Source of the DNA: Niastella koreensis GR20-10
Lineage (GTDB): Bacteria; Bacteroidota; Bacteroidia; Chitinophagales; Chitinophagaceae
NCBI RefSeq assembly: GCF_000246855.1
Contig: NC_016609.1
Span: forward strand, 5,840,744-5,904,743
Direction: 5' to 3'
DNA length: 64,000 nt
In this document: positions 19,693-28,631 of the stretch, piece by piece
How positions within the stretch are numbered: position 1 is the first letter of the stretch
How the letters are laid out: every line of letters starts with the position of its first letter
The notes under the pieces: generated by a model
What the model saw: only the letters and a program-made list of their open reading frames with translations
The model's database searches: none
What the model was told of the DNA's origin: nothing
Program-made: the position numbers and the translations under genes

Positions 19693-19887
19693 TGGAGCCG
19701 TGTTAACTACAATAGCCGGTGGGGATATGCGCCCAATGGTATGCAGGGGCATAACTTTCCTTTTACGGTAATAGAGGTTAATACAGCCGTTCAGAGAATA
19801 CCGGGGATTACGTGTTTCGGGGGAACAATCAATAATTACGTTCTGGAGGTTTTGCCAAAGATTGGATGTGTACGTCGTATGCAGTAA
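19693..19887 (+). pseudogene. Possible C-terminal fragment of a secreted protein
   Basis: A 64-codon open stretch without a good start codon, entered after a TAG. Its translation looks protein-like (RWGYAPNGMQGHNFPFTV, IPGITCFGGTINNYVLEVLPK). It may be the remains of a truncated gene. It has no recognised family. Confidence 0.25.
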
Positions 19888-19969
19888 ATGTAATATGCGA
19901 TTATCATATTTGCAATAGTAGATATACTTAATTGACCCGGAACAAGTAAATTATAAATATAGAAAAACA

Positions 19970-20007
19970 AACGCCTTCCCCCCGGCCGGGCCCGGGAGGA
20001 AGGCGTT
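19970..20007 (-). terminator. Strong terminator after paralogue 2
   Basis: A ten-base perfect stem (AACGCCTTCC at 19970-19979 with GGAAGGCGTT at 19998-20007) encloses a GC-rich loop that can pair further. The minus strand then reads TGTTTTTC. Confidence 0.8.
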
Positions 20008-20028
20008 GATTGTTATTAATGGTAAAAA

Positions 20029-21492
20029 CTATTTAGTAATCTGGATCTTAGATACGGTTTGCAATTTGGTTTTCCTGTCAATTACCCGCAGCATATACAT
20101 GCCTGGCTGCAACCCGCTGATGGTAATGTTATCATCGCTGTAATTATTCCAGCGTTTCAACAGTTTACCACTCACATCTATAATGGCTACATCGCGTACC
20201 GAGGTACTGGCGAATAATACATTGATCGCAATACCCGGGTTAGGATAGATGAGCATCTTCTTCAACTCATCCAATCCCCGAATGGCCAGTGAAGGCATGA
20301 TCTGCCTGCTGCCATCCTGGTTAATCTGTACCAGGCGGTACCAGCTTACGGCATTCACAAAGTTTATTTCATCAAACTGGTAGGTCACCTGAAAATCGCC
20401 TGATCCGCTTTTGCTGGCTACATAGCCCACCTTTTTGTATTCTCCATTTACGATCCGTTGTATTTCAAACCCGGCATTATTATTTTCGTTGGTAGTAATC
20501 CATTTCAACGTAACGTTACCGCCATTGCGATTGCCTTTAAAGTTTAACAGCGAAATGGGCAAAGCACCTCCTGCCGGGAAGGTCACACTTACCGCAGCAG
20601 TGTCGCAATTGCCGTTGGGATCGCACAACTGATAGATGAAGTTTACCAGCGTGACAGAAGTATTTGCACGGGTAACCGTTGCAGTTCCCTGTCCGCCGGG
20701 GTTCATGGTAACACTGCCGGTGGCCGGGTCCGGGGGTGTTTGCAGGGTCCAGGTTAATGCGGAATAGGGATCGTTGGGATCGTTATCCAAACCGTTTGCC
20801 GATGCCTGGTAACCTGCCGGAGGGGCCGGATAAGCTGCATTCGGTCCATATAAAACAACATTGGCAGAAAGCACCGGACCTGTAAAGAACACATCAGGCA
20901 ATGCTACCGGCGGACAGGCAGCACCGGTACACACTTCGGTTAATCCGGTAATTACAAAATCATCAAAGGCAAAACGTACGTTGCCCATATTACAACCTGG
21001 ATTAATTACCAGGAACACCCGGAACTGCGTAACCGTAACCGATGCCGGAAAAGTGAACGAGTTACAAACTTTTCCGCCGCTTGCCGGTACCACTAATCCT
21101 TTAACCGTGCCATATACTTTGGTGGGATCGGTTTCATCAAGATCGTTGCTGTTATTCACGTTGGTGTTGGTGAAATACAGATCGTACGTGGCGGCGCAGG
21201 GCAATGATGTAAGCGCATCCTGCGGCGTATAACCAAAGATGCTTGCACAAAAGTTTACCGTGCTGGTATTGGCCGATTTCATTACAATGGGCGTTCCAAT
21301 AGTACCGTTGCCGCTGCTGCCGTTGGATGAAAGAACGACATCGTTGCCATTTATGGTGTGATAACTAAACCCGCTGGCAAGGATCCAGTTTGCCGGATGG
21401 GGCGTAAAATCTTCTTCTAACTGAGCCCGAACTATAGTGGTCCATGTTGCACATAACAATAGTAATGCGCCTGTTTGTAGCATTCTCTTCAT
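20029..21492 (-). CDS. T9SS-secreted protein with C-terminal sorting domain (paralogue 2)
   Basis: 487 residues with the same architecture as the gene downstream. The signal peptide ends near IVRAQLEEDF. The N-terminal module starts TPHPANWILASGFSYHTINGND. The linker has SVTMNPGGQGTATVTRANTSVTLVNFIYQL. The FN3-like part starts LPISLLNFKGNRNGGNVTLKWITT. The type A sorting domain starts YPNPGIAINVLFAS and ends LQTVSKIQITK. It is probably a surface-exposed binding or adhesion protein. The two genes likely come from one duplication; each has its own terminator, so they are not one operon. Confidence 0.9.
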   Translation of the reverse strand: MKRMLQTGALLLLCATWTTIVRAQLEEDFTPHPANWILASGFSYHTINGNDVVLSSNGSSGNGTIGTPIVMKSANTSTVNFCASIFGYTPQDALTSLPCAATYDLYFTNTNVNNSNDLDETDPTKVYGTVKGLVVPASGGKVCNSFTFPASVTVTQFRVFLVINPGCNMGNVRFAFDDFVITGLTEVCTGAACPPVALPDVFFTGPVLSANVVLYGPNAAYPAPPAGYQASANGLDNDPNDPYSALTWTLQTPPDPATGSVTMNPGGQGTATVTRANTSVTLVNFIYQLCDPNGNCDTAAVSVTFPAGGALPISLLNFKGNRNGGNVTLKWITTNENNNAGFEIQRIVNGEYKKVGYVASKSGSGDFQVTYQFDEINFVNAVSWYRLVQINQDGSRQIMPSLAIRGLDELKKMLIYPNPGIAINVLFASTSVRDVAIIDVSGKLLKRWNNYSDDNITISGLQPGMYMLRVIDRKTKLQTVSKIQITK

Positions 21493-21874
21493 AACAAAAT
21501 GTTTTTAAGTTGTCAATGTGTATACGAATAGCTTACAACAGCGTACAGATCAAAAACCGGCAGCTTTTGAAAAGAATAGTGGATCGATAAAAATCAGGTA
21601 TGTGCTTATTGAGGTAAAGCAGCGTTTACAGGGTGCAGATTATAACGGCATCATTTATACGCATACAAATGAAGTGGTTCATTTAACCAGGTAAGATGCA
21701 GGATAGAAAAGTAACTGCTTATGTAGTAAATTCAGAGGAGACACTTTCAGAGCATAACAAATGTAATGTACCCCGGTAAGATTATCAAAAATATGAATAT
21801 AAAATATCGAATATATAAAAAGCCCTATCGATGCATCGGGAGGGCTGTATAACTGATGTATAATAACTCAAACA
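21493..21874. other. 382-base gap, no gene seen
   Basis: AT-rich spacer between the T9SS gene start and the cmk stop. It contains the cmk terminator at 21821-21846. No other open frame or repeat stands out. Confidence 0.5.
21821..21846 (-). terminator. Terminator after cmk
   Basis: AGCCCT / AGGGCT stem with an inner ATCGATGCATCGGG that pairs further. The minus strand continues TTTTTATAT. It lies 29 bases past the cmk stop. Confidence 0.65.
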
Positions 21875-22567
21875 CTAACCCTTAGTGGCCGGCAGCCGCT
21901 CATGCACCCATTTCTTGGCAATCTCCAGCTGTTCTTTGATGGTGAGGTGCGAGTTGTCCAGCTCCAGGGCATCATCTGCCTTGCGCAATGGGCTTACTTC
22001 GCGATGAGAATCAATATAATCGCGCATCTCCAGGTTGGCCCTTACCTCTTCCATGGTAATGTTGGGGTTCTTTTCGTACAGTTCCTGGAAACGGCGTTTA
22101 ACCCTGATCTCGTTATCGGCCGTCATAAAGATCTTCAACTCGGCATGGGGAAATACCACGGTACCGATATCCCGGCCATCCATCACTATCCCCCGGTTTT
22201 TACCCATCTCCTGCTGCTGGCGTACGGCAAATTCCCGAACTTCCCGGATAGCCGCCACCTCGCTCACTTTTTCGGCTACTACCAGGTCGCGGATCACATA
22301 TTCCACGTTCTCCCCGTTCAGGTGCATCTCACTTTGACCGGATTTGTGGTTCGACATAAACGTAAGCTTTACATGTTGCATCGCCTCATGAACGATCTCA
22401 GGATGTGTCCAGTCAACGTGATTACGCAGAAAATAAAGGGTAATAGCCCGGTACATGGCGCCACTGTCAATATAGATGTATCCTAACTCCCGGGCCAGCT
22501 GTTTGGCCAGTGTACTTTTTCCGCAAGACGACCACCCGTCGATGGTGATTATAATCTTATGTTCCAT
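21875..22567 (-). CDS. cmk: Cytidylate kinase
   Basis: 230 residues from the ATG at 22567, giving MEHKIIITIDGWSSCGKSTLAKQLA. An upstream in-frame start at 22651 would add 28 residues encoded by a palindromic spacer, so it is rejected. The enzyme phosphorylates CMP and dCMP with ATP. Signatures are the P-loop GWSSCGKST, IDSGAMYRAIT, the MDGRDIGTVVFPHAELKIFMTA segment, and the lid region RRFQELYEKNP. All core motifs are intact. Confidence 0.95.
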   Translation of the reverse strand: MEHKIIITIDGWSSCGKSTLAKQLARELGYIYIDSGAMYRAITLYFLRNHVDWTHPEIVHEAMQHVKLTFMSNHKSGQSEMHLNGENVEYVIRDLVVAEKVSEVAAIREVREFAVRQQQEMGKNRGIVMDGRDIGTVVFPHAELKIFMTADNEIRVKRRFQELYEKNPNITMEEVRANLEMRDYIDSHREVSPLRKADDALELDNSHLTIKEQLEIAKKWVHERLPATKG

Positions 22568-22624
22568 ATATAATGTTGCAAAAATAGTCCACAGAAGGCA
22601 ACTTCCCCGGGGTCCAAACATAAT

Positions 22625-22652
22625 AATGTCGTCCGCACTGGCGGACGACATT
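22625..22652. repeat. Perfect 12-base inverted repeat upstream of cmk
   Basis: AATGTCGTCCGC, loop ACTG, GCGGACGACATT. It is a strong hairpin with TAAATTTT on the plus side. It sits 58 bases before the cmk start, on the cmk/clpC side. Its role (attenuator, terminator or repeat copy) is unknown. Confidence 0.7.
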
Positions 22653-22854
22653 AAATTTTGTAGTGGGACTTAATCGGCACACTACGCTGTGTCACCTGGT
22701 TAGCAGTCCATCACCTTAGAGATGTCCTGAATAATTTGCCGGCACGCCGAAAATGCCACTTTATACTCGGGAATATTGTAAACCGAGGGACACAATTCTA
22801 TTAACGAAAGGTTACTTATTTAGTTGTAGGCCCGGCGGGGAAAATGAATAAAAA

Positions 22855-22889
22855 AAAGGTGGGCCGTCCACTGAGGGCGACTCACCTTT
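22855..22889 (-). terminator. Terminator after clpC
   Basis: AAAGGTG at 22855-22861 pairs with CACCTTT at 22883-22889, with inner GCC/GGC pairs. The minus strand then gives an eight-base T run. It lies 28 bases past the clpC stop. Confidence 0.8.
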
Positions 22890-22916
22890 ATTATGTTAAT
22901 CCTTGTGTGTTAATAC

Positions 22917-25442
22917 TTATGACGCTTCAGATTTTTCCTTTGCCGTTTTCAAAGTGAACCTGATCTTGGAGTTCTCTTTGTCAAGGTCGGCCAACAGTGT
23001 GTCGCCTTGTTTAATATGCAGGCTCAGGATCTCTTCTGCAAGGGGATCTTCCAGGTATTTCTGGATGGCCCTGTGTAATGGACGGGCGCCAAACTGTACA
23101 TCGTAACCTTTTTCAGCGATGAAGTTTTTGGCTTCTGTAGTTAACTCCATGGTGAACCCTAAGTTAGCTAACCGTTTCATTACCCCTTTCATCAGGATGT
23201 CGATGATCTGGAAGATGTTGTCTTTATTCAACGAATTGAAGATGATCACATCATCGATACGGTTCAGGAACTCAGGCGAGAAAGTACGCTTCAACGCCTT
23301 TTCAATAACAGCTTTGTTATTTTCATTGGCGTTTTGTGTACGGGCCTGGGTAGCGAAACCTACACCATCCCCGAAATCTTTCAACTGACGCACACCTATA
23401 TTTGAGGTCATGATAATGGTAGTATTCTTGAAGTCTACCCTTCTGCCTAAGCCATCGGTCAACTGACCATCGTCCAACACCTGTAACAGGATGTTGTAAA
23501 TATCGGGGTGTGCTTTTTCAATTTCATCAAGCAGTATCACCGAGTATGGTTTACGGCGAACTTTCTCAGTTAACTGACCGCCTTCTTCATAACCTACATA
23601 TCCCGGAGGCGCACCAATCAATCGGCTCACGGTGAATTTTTCCATGTATTCACTCATGTCTATGCGGATCAGCGCATCTTCCGAGTCGAACATGTAGCGG
23701 GCCAGTGAACGTGCCAGCTCGGTTTTACCAACACCGGTAGGTCCGAGGAAGATAAAGGTACCGATCGGCTTTTTAGGATCTTTCAACCCAACGCGGTTAC
23801 GCTGGATGGCTTTCACCACCTTCTCGATCGCATCATCCTGCCCGATCACCATACTGCGCATATCTTCACCCATGCGACGTAGTTTTTCGCTTTCTGCCTG
23901 TACCATCCTTTTAACGGGGATACCGGTCATCATGCTCACTACTTCAGCAATAGCTTCGTCGTCTATCGGGTAGCGTTTGTGTTTGCTTTCTTCTTCCCAG
24001 CTTGCTTTCGCTTTTTCCAGGTCTTCCTGCAAACGTTTTTCTGTATCGCGTAAAGAAGCAGCTTCTTCAAACTTCTGGCTCTTTACTACTTTATTCTTTT
24101 CCACCTTCACATCTTCGATCTTCTTTTCCAGATCGAGGATCTCTTTAGGCACGTTGATGTTCTTTAAGTGCACCCGGGCGCCTACTTCATCCATTACGTC
24201 GATTGCTTTGTCGGGCAATAAACGATCGGTAATGTAACGGTCGCTCAGTTTTACGCAGGCATCGATCGCATCGTCACTGTAAGTAACGTTGTGATAGTCT
24301 TCGTATTTGGATTTGATGTTATTGAGGATCTGAATGGTTTCATCAACACTTGGTGGTTCTACCATTACTTTCTGGAAGCGGCGATCGAGGGCGCCGTCTT
24401 TTTCAATGTACATTCTGTACTCATCCAGGGTAGATGCGCCAATGCATTGGAGTTCGCCACGGGCCAGGGCTGGTTTAAAAATGTTGGATGCATCGAGTGA
24501 TCCGCTTGCACCACCAGCGCCTACGATGGTATGAATTTCATCGATGAACAGGATCACATCCCTGTTCTTTTCGAGTTCATTCATGATCGCTTTCATGCGC
24601 TCTTCAAACTGACCGCGGTATTTTGTACCTGCTACGAGGGCAGCAAGGTCTAATGAGATCACCCGTTTGTCAAACAATACTCTTGATACCTTTCTTTGTA
24701 CGATACGCAGGGCCAAACCTTCAACGATAGCGGTTTTACCTACACCAGGCTCACCGATAAGGATCGGGTTGTTCTTTTTACGACGGCTCAGGATCTGCGA
24801 TACTCTTTCAATTTCTTCCTCACGTCCAACGATAGGGTCAAGGGCACCACTCTCTGCCAAACGTGTAATATCGCGGCCAAAGTTGTCTAATACCGGTGTT
24901 TTGCTTTTTGTATTTCCGGCAGAACGTGATTTCTGCTGCGAGTATTTCTTTTCATCATCAAAATCATCTTCGTTCTCGTCGGCATATTCACTGCGTACGT
25001 CGTTGCTCTTAACAACGCCTAATTCGTTTCTGAATAAATCGTAATCCACGTCGAACTGATTTAAGATTTGAGTTGCTATGTTTTCCTTATTCTTTAGAAT
25101 GGAGAGCATTAAATGTTCCGTTTCAACTGTCGGACTCTTTAGGGCTTTTGCTTCCAGCACAGTTACACGTATCACCTTTTCGGCCTGCTTGGTGAGTGGC
25201 AAACTGTTTATGTTAGCAATGTTTTTACCGGTCTTGTCTTTTACTGCCAGTTCAACCTCTTTCCGCAATTCGTACAGATCCACATTAAAGCTTTTCAATA
25301 TACGGACAGCAGTGTTCTCTCCTTCACGGATCAACCCCAGCAACAAATGTTCAGTTCCGATAAAATCGTTCCCAAGCCGTAAAGCCTCCTCTCTGCTAAA
25401 AGAAATGATCTCCTTCACCTGGGCTGAAAAATTGTTGTCCAT
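22917..25442 (-). CDS. clpC: ATP-dependent Clp protease ATP-binding subunit ClpC
   Basis: 841 residues from the ATG at 25442 ([13 protein letters not shown]). An ORF start ten codons earlier is non-conserved. It is a Hsp100 unfoldase that feeds substrates to ClpP. Order: two Clp N repeats (about 1-150), AAA+ domain 1 with Walker [11 protein letters not shown] and Walker B region [13 protein letters not shown], a coiled-coil middle with UVR-like [23 protein letters not shown]+ domain 2 with [10 protein letters not shown] and [10 protein letters not shown], and the D2-small C-terminal domain. The UVR motif marks ClpC rather than ClpB. clpP is not in the window. Confidence 0.95.
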   Translation of the reverse strand: MDNNFSAQVKEIISFSREEALRLGNDFIGTEHLLLGLIREGENTAVRILKSFNVDLYELRKEVELAVKDKTGKNIANINSLPLTKQAEKVIRVTVLEAKALKSPTVETEHLMLSILKNKENIATQILNQFDVDYDLFRNELGVVKSNDVRSEYADENEDDFDDEKKYSQQKSRSAGNTKSKTPVLDNFGRDITRLAESGALDPIVGREEEIERVSQILSRRKKNNPILIGEPGVGKTAIVEGLALRIVQRKVSRVLFDKRVISLDLAALVAGTKYRGQFEERMKAIMNELEKNRDVILFIDEIHTIVGAGGASGSLDASNIFKPALARGELQCIGASTLDEYRMYIEKDGALDRRFQKVMVEPPSVDETIQILNNIKSKYEDYHNVTYSDDAIDACVKLSDRYITDRLLPDKAIDVMDEVGARVHLKNINVPKEILDLEKKIEDVKVEKNKVVKSQKFEEAASLRDTEKRLQEDLEKAKASWEEESKHKRYPIDDEAIAEVVSMMTGIPVKRMVQAESEKLRRMGEDMRSMVIGQDDAIEKVVKAIQRNRVGLKDPKKPIGTFIFLGPTGVGKTELARSLARYMFDSEDALIRIDMSEYMEKFTVSRLIGAPPGYVGYEEGGQLTEKVRRKPYSVILLDEIEKAHPDIYNILLQVLDDGQLTDGLGRRVDFKNTTIIMTSNIGVRQLKDFGDGVGFATQARTQNANENNKAVIEKALKRTFSPEFLNRIDDVIIFNSLNKDNIFQIIDILMKGVMKRLANLGFTMELTTEAKNFIAEKGYDVQFGARPLHRAIQKYLEDPLAEEILSLHIKQGDTLLADLDKENSKIRFTLKTAKEKSEAS

Positions 25443-25529
25443 TTTATTTATAATTTGTTGTGTGTTATACAATAATAACGAATATTTTTGACATTATGTT
25501 GTTCCCTTTTATTAACGGTTGCCAGCTAT

Positions 25530-25545
25530 TTTTAAGTACTTAAAA
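25530..25545. promoter_or_regulatory. 16-base perfect palindrome before the STAS gene
   Basis: TTTTAAGTACTTAAAA, 7 bases before the STAS gene ATG and in the divergent clpC/STAS spacer. Position suits an operator or a leader element. No binding protein is evident nearby. Confidence 0.4.
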
Positions 25546-25552
25546 GGTCAAT

Positions 25553-25927
25553 ATGCAGTTCAAAATTGATACCAGTGAGAAATTCCATGCCATAACAATC
25601 AAAGAGCCAGTTTTATCTGCTAATATGACAGAAGAATTGGATGCCTGTTTAATGCCCCTCTTGAAACAGGAAGTTAAAAACGTGGTGCTTAATTTACAAG
25701 ACACTCAAAACATTGATAACGCTGCCGGTGAGCACCTGGTCACTATCCAGCAATCGTTTTACGAGCACAATGCCTCATTTGTGATCTGCTGTATGCAAAA
25801 ACAGGTGGAGAAAGCACTTGACAATGCCGGAATACTCGAATTGTTAAACATAGCACCCACTGAAAGCGAAGCCTGGGACATCCTGCACATGGAAGAAATT
25901 GAACGCGAACTGGGCGATTCAATCTAG
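25553..25927 (+). CDS. STAS domain protein
   Basis: 124 residues, a single STAS (anti-anti-sigma-like) fold. Visible elements are KFHAITIKEPVLSANMTEEL at the start, VKNVVLNLQDTQNIDNAAGEHLV, and an ending with ALDNAGILELLNI. In phosphorylated members the residue after the central Asp is Ser or Thr (DSSG in SpoIIAA); here the same place reads DNAAG, so kinase switching by that site is unlikely. It is cytoplasmic. ispD lies downstream on the same strand after a heptad array. The role is unknown. Confidence 0.8.
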   Translation: MQFKIDTSEKFHAITIKEPVLSANMTEELDACLMPLLKQEVKNVVLNLQDTQNIDNAAGEHLVTIQQSFYEHNASFVICCMQKQVEKALDNAGILELLNIAPTESEAWDILHMEEIERELGDSI

Positions 25928-25967
25928 TTCCGGGTTCCAGGTTTCAGGTTCCGGGTTTTACGTTCAA
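25926..25967. repeat. Heptad array, GGTTCCN type
   Basis: Six 7-base units (AGTTCCG, GGTTCCA, GGTTTCA, GGTTCCG, GGTTTTA, CGTTCAA). It starts inside the stop codon of the STAS gene. Confidence 0.85.
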
Positions 25968-26123
25968 AGTAACATGATCCTGACGATGACAGAACCGACT
26001 TTGTGTCACTCAAAATCGAGTAAAAAATCCGTTAAAACACCTTTTATCAACTATGTTAAAATTCTAAGCGTCAATATTAACAAACTGAATATTTTGAACT
26101 TAGAGCTTTAAACCAGGAACTGA

Positions 26124-26801
26124 ATGAAGAAATACGCTGTCATAGTAGCCGGAGGGTCCGGTTTGCGCATGGGTACTGCTGTCCCAAAACAATTTCTGCC
26201 TTTGCGTGGTAAACCAGTGCTATGGCATTCGCTCAATACTTTCCTGAAAGCCTGGCCCGATCTTGACATCATTGTTGTACTGCCACCTGATTATGTACGT
26301 ACCGGAGAAGAAATAGTTGCCACTACTACAAATCCCGCCCGTATAAGGATCACGGTGGGTGGTGAAACCCGCTATCATTCCGTTAAAAATGGCCTTACCT
26401 GTATTAACGAAACTTCCATCGTTTTTGTTCATGATGCAGTAAGATGTTTGATCACTACCAACCTCATTCATCGTTGCTACGAGGCTGCGCTTGAAAAAGG
26501 CAATGCCATTCCGGCCATTCAACCCATCGATACACTGCGGATTGAAACAGCCAACGGCAACCACCTGCTCGACCGTTCACAGGTACGCATCATTCAAACC
26601 CCGCAAACATTTTACAGCAACATCATACAAAAAGCCTTTGAACAACCTTACGATCCTTCGTTCACCGACGAGGCCAGCGTAGTGGAAAAACTGGGCATAC
26701 CCATTCAGTTGATCGAAGGCGAAGCTTCCAATATCAAGATCACCAGGCCATTGGATATTTTACTGGCAGAAAAGATCCTGGAAGAAAATGATCGTTCCTG
26801 A
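26124..26801 (+). CDS. ispD: 2-C-methyl-D-erythritol 4-phosphate cytidylyltransferase
   Basis: 225 residues. It couples MEP to CTP in the non-mevalonate isoprenoid pathway. The nucleotidyltransferase start is VIVAGGSGLRMGTAVPKQF. Other conserved parts are SIVFVHDAVRCLIT, QIRIIQTPQTF-like VRIIQTPQTF, and the ending GEASNIKITRPLDILLAE. Length is normal. Its TGA overlaps an ATG (TGATG at 26799-26803), which would start the next gene but for an in-frame stop two codons on. Confidence 0.95.
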   Translation: MKKYAVIVAGGSGLRMGTAVPKQFLPLRGKPVLWHSLNTFLKAWPDLDIIVVLPPDYVRTGEEIVATTTNPARIRITVGGETRYHSVKNGLTCINETSIVFVHDAVRCLITTNLIHRCYEAALEKGNAIPAIQPIDTLRIETANGNHLLDRSQVRIIQTPQTFYSNIIQKAFEQPYDPSFTDEASVVEKLGIPIQLIEGEASNIKITRPLDILLAEKILEENDRS

Positions 26802-26890
26802 TGCTTTAAAACAATTTTATCAAACAACGTCTTTTATACTTACTTAAACAACTCGGCTGGTACTATTTCCTGCAGGGCAATTACCAGGGA

Positions 26891-27655
26891 TTGTTGCAAT
26901 ACGTACAACGCACCCGCCTTCGTTTGCAATACCGGCCGTATAAAGGCAGGGGTTTTACCTGTAACTGCTGTGGTAAACAATATGAAAAATTTGCGCCACG
27001 CTACCCCGCTGCAGAAGATAAACAGGCGCTTGACAAACACCATGTTATTGCAGGTTATGGCGAGGAGGAGTTATGCCCCTGGTGCCTGAGCACCAGCAGG
27101 GAACGGTTAGTGATCGGCCTGTTGGCTACCCAAATACCCGTTGCCGGTAAACGTATTTTGCACCTGTCGCCCGAACCCAAAGTGTTTGCCTTCCTCAAGC
27201 AACAGCAGGCTGTTATTACCAGCACCGACATCACACCCGGTTTTTACCAGAAGATAGATAAACACATTCAATACGCCGATGCTACTCAATTACCATTTCC
27301 TGATAACGCGTTCGACCTGGTGATCGGCAATCACATCATGGAGCATATTCCCAACGACCGGCTGGCCATGCGGGAAATTTACCGTGTTTTACAACCCGGC
27401 GGACGGGCCATCTTACAGGTGCCTTTTTCGGAAAGCATTTCCAACACATTGGAGGTCCCCGATATCAACGACCCCAAACAACAGTCAGCCCTGTTCGGAC
27501 AAAAAGACCATGTTCGCATTTATGCCCTGAAAGATTATCTGCAACGTTTACGGGATGCAGGTTTCACCGTAAACTATCAGTTGTACGGTTCGTTCATTGC
27601 CTACTTCCAATATGCCATTCAACCGCTGGAAGGATTTATTCATATTACAAAGTGA
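26891..27655 (+). CDS. Class I SAM-dependent methyltransferase with Cys-rich N-terminus
   Basis: 254 residues from a TTG at 26891. Coding-like sequence continues upstream in frame to an ATG at 26801 (overlapping the ispD stop), except that the third codon there is TAA. The true start is therefore unsettled. The N-terminal part has FTCNCCGKQ and ELCPWC, a four-cysteine zinc-ribbon-like pattern. The Rossmann part has ILHLSPEPKVFAFL, DITPGFYQ, ATQLPFPDNAFDLVIGNHIMEHI, and YRVLQPGGRAILQVP, which are clear methyltransferase motifs. Substrate unknown. Confidence 0.8.
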   Translation: MLQYVQRTRLRLQYRPYKGRGFTCNCCGKQYEKFAPRYPAAEDKQALDKHHVIAGYGEEELCPWCLSTSRERLVIGLLATQIPVAGKRILHLSPEPKVFAFLKQQQAVITSTDITPGFYQKIDKHIQYADATQLPFPDNAFDLVIGNHIMEHIPNDRLAMREIYRVLQPGGRAILQVPFSESISNTLEVPDINDPKQQSALFGQKDHVRIYALKDYLQRLRDAGFTVNYQLYGSFIAYFQYAIQPLEGFIHITK

Positions 27656-27683
27656 AGAAGTTATTGGATTTCCTGTCCATTGC

Positions 27684-28616
27684 CTATTGAACCGGTTTTC
27701 CACTCAGCAGTTTCATCCACCAGGGCAGCCTGTTCACATAAAGCGCAGGATATACTTCCAGTTGCGCCCCAAAACTGCTGTAAAAAAATGCCAGGTTGCG
27801 GAAGTCGCCCCCTTCAAAGTCGAGCAATAAGCCGGTGCCGGCATTGTCATGGATATACCGGTCTATCAAAAAATGCGAAGCGCCCTGCGTTCTGCCATTG
27901 GGATGGTTCCCCACTAAAATATAGTAGGCCCGATTATGCGAAAAAAAATACACACAGGAGGCTACCAGTTCATTGGCCTCCGTATATACTCCGCAGGCAA
28001 GGGCCTTTTGTTGCTGGTGTAAGTAATGATACAACCGGGTGAAGTTGGCATAATCGGCTTCGGTAAAATGACCGGTACGGTCGGGTTGCAGTTGCGCTAA
28101 CCGCAGCACCTCCTCTACCTTCACATCAGTTGCATACCGGTTGTTCAGCTTTTGCGCCCGTTTTATGTTGCGTTTTATATTGTTGCGATACCCATTGTAC
28201 AATTGCTCATAGGACAGCTGCAACGGCAAAATAAAATTGCTGTGCAGCTTCGTAAACTCCGGCGGATTGGAAAAGATATTCCCTGCATTCAAACAGGTGT
28301 CTATCAGTTTTATGGAAGCAGGGATAGCCTGGATGAATTGCGTAACCAGGTCGCGGGTCAGCGCCGGACCAAACACGCCTAATGAAGCAATAAAACCGGG
28401 TTTATAAATATAAGCAACCCCCATTTTTTTTCTGATGGGCAACGGCATCACGGCTTCATAATCGCCCAATACCAGCGCGCTCCAGCCGGGCGCCATATGA
28501 TCCAGGTAAAAAGAAAAGGCATAAATAAGCCCGTTAGGAGCCTTGTTTATACATTGGTCCCATTTAACGGTATCAACCTGGTTACGATGTAGATATTGTA
28601 GGTTGCTTTGCAACAT
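27684..28616 (-). CDS. GNAT / FemAB-like acyltransferase
   Basis: 310 residues, cytoplasmic. The layout resembles FemAB-type proteins, with duplicated GNAT folds. The first half has GWSALVLGDYEAVMPLPIRKKMG and IYKPGFIASLGVFGP. The second half has YRNNIKRNIKRAQKLNN and the acyl-CoA-side segment ELVASCVYFFSHNRAYYILVGNHPNGRTQGASHFLID. FemAB-type proteins transfer aminoacyl or acyl groups to cell-wall or lipid acceptors; the substrate here is not known. The M1 peptidase gene lies 15 bases upstream on the same strand. Confidence 0.75.
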   Translation of the reverse strand: MLQSNLQYLHRNQVDTVKWDQCINKAPNGLIYAFSFYLDHMAPGWSALVLGDYEAVMPLPIRKKMGVAYIYKPGFIASLGVFGPALTRDLVTQFIQAIPASIKLIDTCLNAGNIFSNPPEFTKLHSNFILPLQLSYEQLYNGYRNNIKRNIKRAQKLNNRYATDVKVEEVLRLAQLQPDRTGHFTEADYANFTRLYHYLHQQQKALACGVYTEANELVASCVYFFSHNRAYYILVGNHPNGRTQGASHFLIDRYIHDNAGTGLLLDFEGGDFRNLAFFYSSFGAQLEVYPALYVNRLPWWMKLLSGKPVQ

Positions 28617-28631
28617 GAAGGCGGTAAGATA

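Larger units (their letters stand above)
19537..20028. other. 492-base gap; contains a coding-like fragment
   Basis: No intact gene. A plus-strand open stretch at 19693-19887 is described separately. The right end holds the terminator of the 20029-21492 gene. The promoter of the 18061-19536 gene must lie in the first part, but no clear TTTG / TAnnTTTG pair was found. Confidence 0.5.

Noticed and set aside
21902-22486. 194-codon plus-strand ORF opposite cmk
   Set aside because: The minus strand encodes a full cytidylate kinase; the plus frame shows no domain.
22568-22651. Longer N-terminus for cmk
   Set aside because: The extra 28 residues are encoded by a perfect palindrome and spacer; the kinase fold starts at MEHKIIITIDG.
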